From Cryobacterium adonitolivorans (GTDB taxonomy: Bacteria > Actinomycetota > Actinomycetes > Actinomycetales > Microbacteriaceae): a stretch of 64,000 nt of DNA. The notes beneath the pieces are model-generated. The model was not told the origin of the DNA and did not search any database. It saw only the letters and a program-made list of their open reading frames with translations. How positions within the stretch are numbered: position 1 is the stretch's first letter; each line of letters opens with the position of its first letter. Shown piece by piece: positions 1-6,518 of the stretch. Where the stretch lies: assembly GCF_004402695.1 (NCBI RefSeq), contig NZ_SOFL01000043.1, positions 1 to 64,000 on the forward strand, given 5' to 3'. The position numbers and the translations under genes are program-made.

Positions 1-691
1 CGGGCGCCATGCCGATGCCTCGAACCGCGATGATCATGGTCACTATGCCCATCCCGAGCATCAAGCCGCCGGACAACAGGCTCGACAGCGGCAGCCGTCG
101 CCCGCCGGGCCTCAGGGCGACAGTGCGCGCCGTGAGCAGACGGCTATTGCTCCAATCCTTCCGATCCCACACCAGCGCCAGAACGCAGAGCGGCGCGACC
201 ATGCCGAACACGTAAGCGACACCCACCAGCGCGGCGGTAGAAATGGACGACGCCGCCCCAGACATCGCGGCAACTCCGGCCAGCACCGGTGCGCAACAAG
301 CACTCGCCGCGCCAGAAAACACGCCCAACCCGTACACGGAGCCAATTCCTGACCCCGAACTCTTCCCCGATGGCATCGGGAGCATCAACTTCCACCCCAC
401 CAATGTGGCGACACCCACAACGACCATGGCAATTCCCACCACGCTGAAGATCCAGAAGTGGTACTGCCCCAGGGCACGGCTCACGATAGCGGCACCCAAC
501 GCAATGGGCAGGATGATCGTGCCGACACCCGCAGCGAAAACCAGTGTCATTCCCAAAATCTGGCCGCGACGGCGGAAGCTGGACGCGAAGAACGCCGGCA
601 ACATCACCGACACGCAACACGGGGCCAAAAGAGCGACAATGCCGCCTAAAAACGACGCAAGAATAGTGGTGGAGAGCAGGACCTGCTCCAT
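1..691 (-). CDS. CcdA/DsbD-type thiol-redox membrane protein (partial, C-terminus outside window)
   Basis: The frame is open from an ATG at 691 to the left edge, so only about 230 N-terminal residues are seen. A good ribosome site (AGGAG, about 7 bases upstream) supports the start. The translation is almost all membrane segments. It has two Cys motifs in helices, LLAPCCVSVMLP near residue 22 and SACCAPVLAG near residue 130, the arrangement of CcdA/DsbD proteins that carry electrons from cytoplasmic thioredoxin to extracytoplasmic thiol partners. Each motif has a doubled Cys, which is unusual. It is the last gene of a minus-strand run beginning at 2510. A broken DsbA-like gene lies at 4244-4830, a plausible former partner. 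The family call is made from motifs and topology; the substrate is unknown. Confidence 0.75.
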   Translation of the reverse strand, partial: MEQVLLSTTILASFLGGIVALLAPCCVSVMLPAFFASSFRRRGQILGMTLVFAAGVGTIILPIALGAAIVSRALGQYHFWIFSVVGIAMVVVGVATLVGWKLMLPMPSGKSSGSGIGSVYGLGVFSGAASACCAPVLAGVAAMSGAASSISTAALVGVAYVFGMVAPLCVLALVWDRKDWSNSRLLTARTVALRPGGRRLPLSSLLSGGLMLGMGIVTMIIAVRGIGMAP

Positions 692-803
692 GTGTGGCTC
701 CTTCTAAGGCGGACAAGCTTACCGCTGTGCCGTGGGGACGGGTGCTGTCGGGCTACGGCGGATGCGGGCCGGTAGGACCAAGTCCGTCGCCTGGCACGTG
801 CTG

Positions 804-1070
804 TTAGACCTGAGTTGTCGTCTTTGCGACTTCGTCGGTGGAGGTTGTGCCGTGGACATGGGAGTCCTGTGCGGTGTCATTGTTCTTGTTCTTGCCGCGC
901 ATCATCATGAACATCATCCCGATCATCATTACGGGGCAAGCCAGAACCGCTGCGATGGGAAGCGCCTCACCGATCGACCTTCCGGCCACAAGCAGCCCGC
1001 CTAAGATGACGACACCGATCACGATCATGCCGATGAGATGAGACTTGCCGCCGTGGTTGTGCCCGTTCAT
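804..1070 (-). CDS. Small Met/His-rich membrane protein (DUF2933-like)
   Basis: An 88-residue protein with a His-rich start (MNGHNHGGKSH), one or two membrane helices and a Met-rich stretch (CPVMMIGMMFMMM) followed by a charged, His-containing tail. Small proteins of this look occur in actinobacterial copper and mercury islands, and the Met/His/Cys content fits soft-metal contact, but metal binding is inference. Its ATG shares four bases (ATGA) with the stop of the 54-residue gene upstream, so the two are probably translated together. The similarity to DUF2933 is recalled from the pattern and was not tested. Confidence 0.6.
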   Translation of the reverse strand: MNGHNHGGKSHLIGMIVIGVVILGGLLVAGRSIGEALPIAAVLACPVMMIGMMFMMMRGKNKNNDTAQDSHVHGTTSTDEVAKTTTQV

Positions 1071-1231
1071 GGACCTTCTCTTTTCTGGGGTTCGGTTGGG
1101 TGGACTGCGTCCTCTGGTGGTGTGTCACTGCCTCGACTATTCACGGGGAAGATCTGAGCGATCGCCCACCCGCCGAGGATGACAAAGACCACACAAATTC
1201 CGGCGAGAATCGGCCAGGTACTTACGACCAT
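1067..1231 (-). CDS. 54-residue single-pass membrane protein
   Basis: A short reading frame starting at ATG 1231 with a strong GGAGGA ribosome site six bases upstream and ending in TGA overlapping the start of the next gene (ATGA). The product has one hydrophobic helix (about residues 6-27, containing LAGICVVFVILGGW) and a short hydrophilic Pro/Glu-rich tail. No family is recognised. The ribosome site, the overlap and the membrane helix argue that it is a real gene rather than chance, and its place between DUF3105 and the Met-rich protein suggests it acts in the same envelope process. Confidence 0.65.
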   Translation of the reverse strand: MVVSTWPILAGICVVFVILGGWAIAQIFPVNSRGSDTPPEDAVHPTEPQKREGP

Positions 1232-1343
1232 CACGTCCTCCTACCGAAATTTCTTATTCTGACTGTGGTCCCTCTACCCGTTCCTCCCGGTGCAGGTTTG
1301 ACGAAGAAACGGTAAAGATTGCTTTCCTCCTCTGATGAAAGCC

Positions 1344-1979
1344 TCAGCCTTGTACTCCCCCAGAACAGGGTGCGCCGGGCTCGGGGGTCTGTGGGCCTTG
1401 TAAGTAGGTCGCGAGGAATTCGCTCAGTCGCGGGTCATCAGCGCTTTGTACCTGGAGTTGCTTCCCCCAAGCCGAAGCAATGATCGGTGCTGGCAGGTCG
1501 GGGTACGGGCTCAAAATCTCATACGAGTTCCGTGCGGCGTTGGAGGTAAGGACGTCAAGCTCCGATGCGGGGAGGTCGCTTTGGTAAGTCACCCAGACGG
1601 CACCGTGCTCAAGGGAATGGACAGCACGCCACGAGTCCACCGGCTGCGTGTAAACGCCACAGTTCGTCAAATCCGCGGAGTGGTCCCCGCCGACCGGGGG
1701 CAACGCCGGGAAGGCAACCGTGCTGAGCACGTGGTCACGGCCTAGCTCAGAAAAGCTCTTCACCCCGTCGATTGTCCCTACGGGCGTGGGGCCGGCATCT
1801 GGCTCTCCTTGCGAGCCCCCGAAGACGACGACGCCGACCGTCGCCAACGCAGCAGCAAGGACGACTGCACCTGACCCGAGAAACAATACTTTTCGTCGCC
1901 GCTCGTCCTTTTTGAACTTCGCGCGGGCGGCCTCCACGATTGCTTGACGTCCAAGCTTTTTTGCGCTGTTTGATTCCAT
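1344..1979 (-). CDS. DUF3105 membrane-anchored protein
   Basis: A 211-residue protein with a short charged cytoplasmic N-terminus, one membrane helix (about residues 31-53) and an extracytoplasmic DUF3105 domain. The domain signature is clear: PPVGGDHS, NCGVYTQPV and AVHSLEHGAVWVTY, with conserved His and Cys residues. DUF3105 has no established function; it is common in actinobacteria. Here it sits in a minus-strand cluster with small Met/His-rich membrane proteins and a CcdA-type redox protein, so a role in extracytoplasmic metal or thiol chemistry is possible. A second Cys lies in the C-terminal tail (APCSGG). Confidence 0.8.
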   Translation of the reverse strand: MESNSAKKLGRQAIVEAARAKFKKDERRRKVLFLGSGAVVLAAALATVGVVVFGGSQGEPDAGPTPVGTIDGVKSFSELGRDHVLSTVAFPALPPVGGDHSADLTNCGVYTQPVDSWRAVHSLEHGAVWVTYQSDLPASELDVLTSNAARNSYEILSPYPDLPAPIIASAWGKQLQVQSADDPRLSEFLATYLQGPQTPEPGAPCSGGVQG

Positions 1980-2093
1980 TTTTGATCAATCCATTTCTAT
2001 GGGTTCTGTTCAGTCAAGTAATGGGCGCTGGCGGCACATCCGTCGCCTGAGTAAATCGCCGGCAAGGTGTGCCTGGTCTACCGGGCGCCGGGC

Positions 2094-2510
2094 TTAGGGG
2101 TGATGCCCTTCGTGGTCCACTTGCGAAGAACCCGAGGAGGGTTTTGGAGTGGAACCGCTTATCAGTGGGCCAAGGACATAGGAGGAAACAAGAAACATCA
2201 CGATGAACAGTACGAGGGCAATACCTGGGGCCCACCAGCTCGCGAATCTGCGGCGCAGCGAAATGAGCATCGGCACCGACGCTACGAGGCCGAGAACACC
2301 GAAAAGGACAGTTCCGCCGCTACCGGCCACGAGGGCCGAACCGACGAGAGGGCCGATGTGATGGAGGACGTGCGGGGCCAGACCGGCGATCCCTCCCAAA
2401 CTCCCGGTAATCACTGTCCGTACAGTGCGGGGTCGGCGCGCGGCAGTCGCGGTGGCGGGCACCGGGTCGACGACTAAGACATCGTCACGGTTGACTGGTG
2501 GAGTGCTCAT
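2094..2510 (-). CDS. Hypothetical small multi-pass membrane protein
   Basis: A 138-residue protein with a soluble N-terminus, about three membrane helices (roughly residues 35-110) and a C-terminal tail ending in DHEGHHP. The first helix contains APHVLHHIGPL, a His pair inside or near the membrane. No family is named with confidence. It is the first gene of the minus-strand cluster 2510-1. The His-rich tail and its neighbours fit the metal/redox theme, but its function is unknown. The 168 bases before the divergent SHOCT gene at 2679 must hold promoters for both directions. Confidence 0.6.
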   Translation of the reverse strand: MSTPPVNRDDVLVVDPVPATATAARRPRTVRTVITGSLGGIAGLAPHVLHHIGPLVGSALVAGSGGTVLFGVLGLVASVPMLISLRRRFASWWAPGIALVLFIVMFLVSSYVLGPLISGSTPKPSSGSSQVDHEGHHP

Positions 2511-2678
2511 CGTTCCACTTTCCTCCGCCCGCTCCTCGAAAACGATGAAGCCCGAGTAAAGGAACGATCAAGTTTCGAAAGAACCATACGGAAACTTCAC
2601 AGTTCCTTCGACAGTTCAATATCCGAGCACGGAAGACTCGACGTATGAGCGCCTTTGGCTCAGACGAAAGGAAACACC

Positions 2679-2936
2679 ATGATGGGAAATTATGCGGGCG
2701 GAATGGGCGGGGCTAGTTGGATCCTGATGAGTCTGCTTTGGGTGGCACTGATCGTCGCAATTGTATGGATGATCGTTGGAATGGTCGCTCAGCCCAGGCA
2801 CGCAACTACACCGGCAGCGACACAAGAATTCAAGACCGACTCTCCAGCAGACATCCTGAAGCGCCGGCTGGCCCGAGGTGAGATCGACGTCACTACCTAC
2901 GAAGAACTGAGTTCTGTGATGGGCAAGGTGCGCTAA
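2679..2936 (+). CDS. SHOCT-domain small membrane protein
   Basis: An 85-residue protein: a Met/Gly-rich start (MMGNYAGGMGG), one membrane helix (about residues 14-36) and a C-terminal SHOCT motif with DILKRRLARGEID and TYEEL. SHOCT is a short helical hairpin thought to mediate oligomerisation and is often found at the end of small membrane proteins in metal-resistance clusters. The start at 2679 is chosen because AAAGGAAAC lies just before it; a longer in-frame start at 2655 has no ribosome site. It is divergent from the 2510-1 cluster and is followed by the beta-propeller gene. Confidence 0.75.
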   Translation: MMGNYAGGMGGASWILMSLLWVALIVAIVWMIVGMVAQPRHATTPAATQEFKTDSPADILKRRLARGEIDVTTYEELSSVMGKVR

Positions 2937-3082
2937 GCGCGCTCAGGGGTACGCCGCCTCAGTGGGCGGCACGAGAAATTACTCCTCTTCGGCTCCACTG
3001 CGGCCATTGCCGGCGGAAGTTTGCCGTGCGTGCAGGATCCCACGCCTGAACCGGCGACAGGAAATACCAAACGAAAGTACTC

Positions 3083-4183
3083 ATGAAGAAACGCACTCTC
3101 TTGACCGCTGCAGTCACAGCCGGCGTCGCGGCCGTTGTCGCCACGACGGTAGTCGTTGCAAGCACCACCGGAAACTCCGACGCGCAAGCGGCCACTCACA
3201 ACAACATGGTCGCCGGCACCATTTGGGTCGCGAACGAAGACGGCGCCAGCCTCACCGCAATCGACGCCGCGACCAACACGGTCGCTACCACCCTCACCGG
3301 TATCGACAGCCCTCACAACGTGCAAGCCACCCAGGGTGGTAGCTCCATCTGGGCTGTGAGCGGCACGACGGCGATGGCTGTGGAGATCGATTCGGAAACC
3401 AACGAGGTCCACGGCGCGGTTTCCACGGGTGCGATGCCCGCCCACGTCATCGTGACCCCAGACGAGACCCGCACTTACACGACCAACAATGCCGACAACA
3501 CCGTGTCAGCCGTCGACATCGCCACCATGACGACGATCGCTACGATCCCCGTCGGCGCCGGACCTCACGGACTACGGCCAAGCCCCGATGGCGCCACCAT
3601 TTACGTGGCCAACATTAAGGGAACGACGGTCAGCGTCATTGACACTGCTACCAACACCCAGGTCGACGAGATCGAGGTGGGCAAATCACCCGCACAGGTC
3701 GCATTCTCGCCCGACGGGGAGTTTGCTTACGCATCGCTAAACGGTGAGAACGCTGTAGCCAAAATCGACACCACTACACGCCAACTCGTTGCCACGATTC
3801 CCGTGGGCGACGGACCAATCCAAACGTTTGTAAGTCCCGATAACAAGTACCTACTGGTAGCCAATCAAGGCACCGAAGATCAACCCAGTAGAACTGTTTC
3901 CATCATCGACACGACAACGTTCTCCGTTGTCCGCACGGTTGAGACCGGTGCCGGCGCGCACGGTGTCACCATCGACCCGACGAGTCGACACGCGTACATC
4001 ACCAACACCTTTGACGACACGGTCTCGGTGCTCGACCTGAAAACGTTGAAAGTTGTTGCCAGCATCCCCGTCGGGTCAATGCCGAATGGGATCACCTTCT
4101 CAACCCAGGCAGCGGGAATCGCACCGACCGTCGAACTGGACCTGAATATGGACGGTGCCGATGGGGCCGGCATGGGCCACTGA
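3083..4183 (+). CDS. Secreted YVTN-family beta-propeller repeat protein
   Basis: A 366-residue protein with an N-terminal signal segment (lysines, then a hydrophobic run to about residue 30, possible cleavage near AQA) followed by repeated blades of about 42 residues. Blades show the YVTN signature, for example TIYVANIKGTTVSVIDTAT and HAYITNTFDDTVSVLDL, with IPVG linkers. Such propellers are usually extracytoplasmic binding or scaffold proteins; YncE-like members have been linked to metal stress. The C-terminus ends in a short Met/Gly/His tail (AGMGH). It follows the SHOCT gene by 146 bases. The ligand is unknown. Confidence 0.8.
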   Translation: MKKRTLLTAAVTAGVAAVVATTVVVASTTGNSDAQAATHNNMVAGTIWVANEDGASLTAIDAATNTVATTLTGIDSPHNVQATQGGSSIWAVSGTTAMAVEIDSETNEVHGAVSTGAMPAHVIVTPDETRTYTTNNADNTVSAVDIATMTTIATIPVGAGPHGLRPSPDGATIYVANIKGTTVSVIDTATNTQVDEIEVGKSPAQVAFSPDGEFAYASLNGENAVAKIDTTTRQLVATIPVGDGPIQTFVSPDNKYLLVANQGTEDQPSRTVSIIDTTTFSVVRTVETGAGAHGVTIDPTSRHAYITNTFDDTVSVLDLKTLKVVASIPVGSMPNGITFSTQAAGIAPTVELDLNMDGADGAGMGH

Positions 4184-4194
4184 CGGAGGAGTGC

Positions 4195-4272
4195 GCTCGC
4201 GAGGTCATCGATAGCCGCGGCCATCCCTGCCCGGTTTTAGACCTGGACAGTCGAGGACTACCTCCCCACTAA
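4195..4272 (+). pseudogene. Remnant of an enolase N-terminus
   Basis: In one frame this short stretch reads AREVIDSRGHP followed by unrelated residues and a stop at 4270. The motif matches the highly conserved N-terminal enolase signature (AREILDSRGNP). Nothing else of enolase follows, so it is a fragment left by deletion or recombination. It overlaps the start of the decayed thioredoxin-like gene in a different frame. The match is short, so confidence is moderate. Confidence 0.45.
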
Positions 4273-4830
4273 CGCCATATACCTCATCCAGGATGCGGCC
4301 AACCCCGTCGCCGTCGAGGTCGTCGACCCGGGGTGCACATTCTGCAAGGCGCTGTTCCAGAACGTCGAGGAGTCGGGCTTTGAGCAGAACTACTACCTCA
4401 CCTACATCGCCAACCGATCGCCGGCACGGACGGCTATAAGCTCCCGAACTCTTGGCTCGTTAGGGAGTACCTCGAGTCACTGCGGCTGCACCCGCTGGAC
4501 GGCGCCGAGACCCCAGTGAACTGGCAAATCCTCGAGTGCATCTTCACCGAGAAGGCGGAGACCGGGCTGCCTTGGCAGGAAACCATCAAATCGATGCACG
4601 CCGAGGAAGCCACTGCGACCCTGACTGGTTGGCTAAGCGTATTCGGACTGGGCAGGATGAGACCGACGTCGTGGTAGCGGCGGCCGGCTCCGATCAGGTC
4701 GCCGACATCATCGCCGCTAACAAGGCCGTCATCGAAGACGAAATCGCCACCATCAAGATCCCCACGATCATCTTCGACGGCCGCTGCCACGACGGCTTGG
4801 TTCCATCGCACCGAGCATTAGTCATCGATA
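4244..4830 (+). pseudogene. Frameshifted DsbA-like thioredoxin-fold oxidoreductase
   Basis: Read across three frames, the stretch gives a coherent thioredoxin-fold protein. It starts with VAVEVVDPGCTFCKALF, which carries a CxxC active site (CTFC), and continues with a helical insert (GTDGYKLPNSWL and on). It ends with KIPTIIFDGRCHDGLV, the cis-Pro and C-terminal strand typical of DsbA-like proteins. Frame changes lie near 4412 and near 4650. The true start is not visible. Intact homologues would form or shuffle disulfides outside the membrane, which fits the CcdA-type protein at 1-691. As it stands it cannot make a full product. Confidence 0.65.
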
Positions 4831-5079
4831 GCGCGGCATCCGGCCAATGGCATCGACCGTTGGCACTCGTACCCCCGCGGAACCAACGAGGATCCCACCG
4901 AGAAGGACGAGGTCATGTCCGGGGGCGGCCTGCGGGAGAATGAAAGCCGGAGGCGAGTCGCTGAGTAGCTCAACCTGATCCATCGACGCTCCATGCTTTG
5001 CGCCGAAGACGATAAGGCAAGCCGAGCCCAATCGCCCCCGCCACAGCACTGACCCACGCCCATAGATCTTCTCGCCTGC
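4831..5079. other. Intergenic stretch with no recognisable gene
   Basis: Between the broken thioredoxin gene and the transposase remnant no frame carries a family signature that I recognise. Short open stretches exist on both strands, including a hydrophobic one on the minus strand near 5000-5070, but none has a ribosome site or a clear start. The most likely reading is leftover sequence from several deletions. Confidence 0.5.
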
Positions 5080-5672
5080 TCCGCAATCTCTACCGCCAAC
5101 GCGGCTGTGGGCTCGGTGAGCTTGCCCTTGCCGATGCCGGTCTCGTTGTCCCAGACGAGGCGCTTGGGCACCGCTTGCGGCTTGGAGCAGGGACCACAAC
5201 CCGCCGAGCAGATCCGGTGTTTTCCGCGACGGCAACATCAGCGCTTGGAAGAACCCGGAGAACGTCGACGTCATCACCAGCACCGGCGGCGTGCCCTCTT
5301 GCCCGTTGCCTAGTGGCAACGGCTCGTGCGGGAACCACAGGTCGCACTGGACCTGCCGGCCGGGCTCGTGTACGAGGCGGTCTGCGGGATCCGGCGGTAG
5401 ATACTCGGGCCGGATCCCGGCGACCTTGTCGCGGAACACCCACGCGGCGCCGGGCCAGCCGACGCGCTCGGCCAGCGTCGACGCCGGCATCGTCGGCGTC
5501 ACGGCCGACAACGCCCGAACCTGCGGCGCGAACGCGTCGAAGCTCGAGCCCACCGCGGGCCGTTGGTACTTCGGCAGCCGGTCTGTTTCCAGCGCCCGCT
5601 CCGCCGTTCCGCGCGAGACGCCGACGAGCCGGCCGATCTCCCGCTTCGGATGCTCGCGGGTGGAAAACAACG
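5080..5672 (-). pseudogene. IS21-family transposase (IstA) remnant
   Basis: On the minus strand the segment reads as the N-terminal half of an actinobacterial IS21 transposase. It has a helix-turn-helix (REIGRLVGVSRGTAERAL), then PTMPASTLAERVGW, the catalytic-core strand QVQCDLWFP with the first Asp, and LMLPSRKTPDLL. At about 5170 the frame changes, and the protein resumes as PKRLVWDNETGIGKGKL with the second Asp region, then stops resembling the family near 5090. The N-terminal start, the C-terminal half with the final Glu, and the IstB partner are all missing. The element is dead. No terminal inverted repeats are visible. Confidence 0.75.
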
Positions 5673-5695
5673 GTCGGCGCTAACAAAGGGATTCC

Positions 5696-6250
5696 CAACA
5701 TCGACGGCTTTCAGCGCTTCTCATACCCCGAACTCACGGGGCCCGTCGTGCAACTCCCGGAGCCCCACAAGCGCGAGACAATAACTGTGCCGATGCGGAT
5801 CCCTGAGAGCACCGGTCCGAAGAAAAGCAGCAAGGCACAGCCAATCAAGTTCGTTCAGAAGTTCCCCTCCGGAGTGAGGTATGGGCGGGCCACTACGGGA
5901 TGCGCAACCTCGTCGAGTCCTCTGATAACCACATGACGCAGTCGAGCGCCGAAGACATCGGCAACCGGCGAAAGAGGTCCGGCCGCGGATTCGCGTTTCA
6001 TTATTTAGCGATGGCTCTAACAGCCGTCTCGGCTAACCTTCGACGAATAGTGACCTTCTTCGAAGCCGAGGGACAAAGCGCGCCGGGAGAAACAACTAAG
6101 TTCCGTTCGAACGAAGAATACGGCCTGCCGAAAAGCAGGCTATTTCTGTTTAACGACCGGTCGTCGGTCGTGCGCCGAGTGCGTGCACTCTGCCGGGTGG
6201 GCAAAAAGAAAGGACCGAGGCGGCATTTCTGCCGATCCGATCCTTCTTAG
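5696..6250 (+). pseudogene. Transposase-like C-terminal remnant
   Basis: The plus strand carries a frame with NIDGFQRFSYPE, a linker, and KFVQKFPSG. After a one-base frame change near 5880 it continues WAGHYGMRNLVESS, RKRSGRGFAFHYLA and SANLRRIVTFFE. This order resembles, from memory, the C-terminus of a large transposase-like protein common in actinobacterial mobile elements; the name of that family is not certain. About 180 residues of a protein normally several times longer remain. It abuts the IS21 remnant, so two elements probably recombined here. Stops follow within 50 bases of the tRNA. Confidence 0.5.
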
Positions 6251-6295
6251 TCAATTTCATGAAAATCAACTTGGCATTCCGTGAAACGCCCTTAG

Positions 6296-6369
6296 TTGCG
6301 GGGGCAGGATTTGAACCTACGACCTCTGGGTTATGAGCCCAGCGAGCTACCGAACTGCTCCACCCCGCG
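6296..6369 (-). tRNA. Initiator tRNA-Met (anticodon CAT)
   Basis: The minus strand folds as a 74-base cloverleaf: acceptor CGCGGGG against CCCCGCA, giving the C1-A72 mismatch of initiator tRNAs. The D-arm begins GGAGCAG, the anticodon arm CTGGGCTCATAACCCAG has the three G-C pairs of an initiator, and the T-arm contains GGTTCAAATCC. CCA is not encoded. Its 3' end faces the decayed mobile-element zone. Confidence 0.95.
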
Positions 6370-6452
6370 CTACAAGAACTAAGTTACCACAGTTCCCCAA
6401 GCCCTTCGAATCGGCCACTCCACCCGGGCGCGTCGCGTCCGCACAGACAAAT

Positions 6453-6493
6453 CGCGGGTGGTGCGACCGGGTGTCCCCGGCGCACCACCCGCG
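6453..6493 (-). terminator. Hairpin terminator of the UPF0182 gene
   Basis: A perfect 13-base inverted repeat (CGCGGGTGGTGCG and its complement) with a 15-base loop lies just after the stop codon at 6519 of the minus-strand UPF0182 gene. There is no long U-tract, as is usual in GC-rich actinobacteria. Confidence 0.6.
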
Positions 6494-6518
6494 CACGGAT
6501 GAGGCGGCGAACTACGCG

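Noticed and set aside
144..716. A 190-residue minus-strand frame near the left edge
   Set aside because: It overlaps the CcdA-type gene in another frame; that gene has the ribosome site and membrane motifs, this one has neither.
5175..5695. Plus-strand frame across the IS21 remnant
   Set aside because: It is Arg/Ser/Pro-rich antisense shadow of the transposase; only its end beyond 5696 matches a separate transposase-like remnant.
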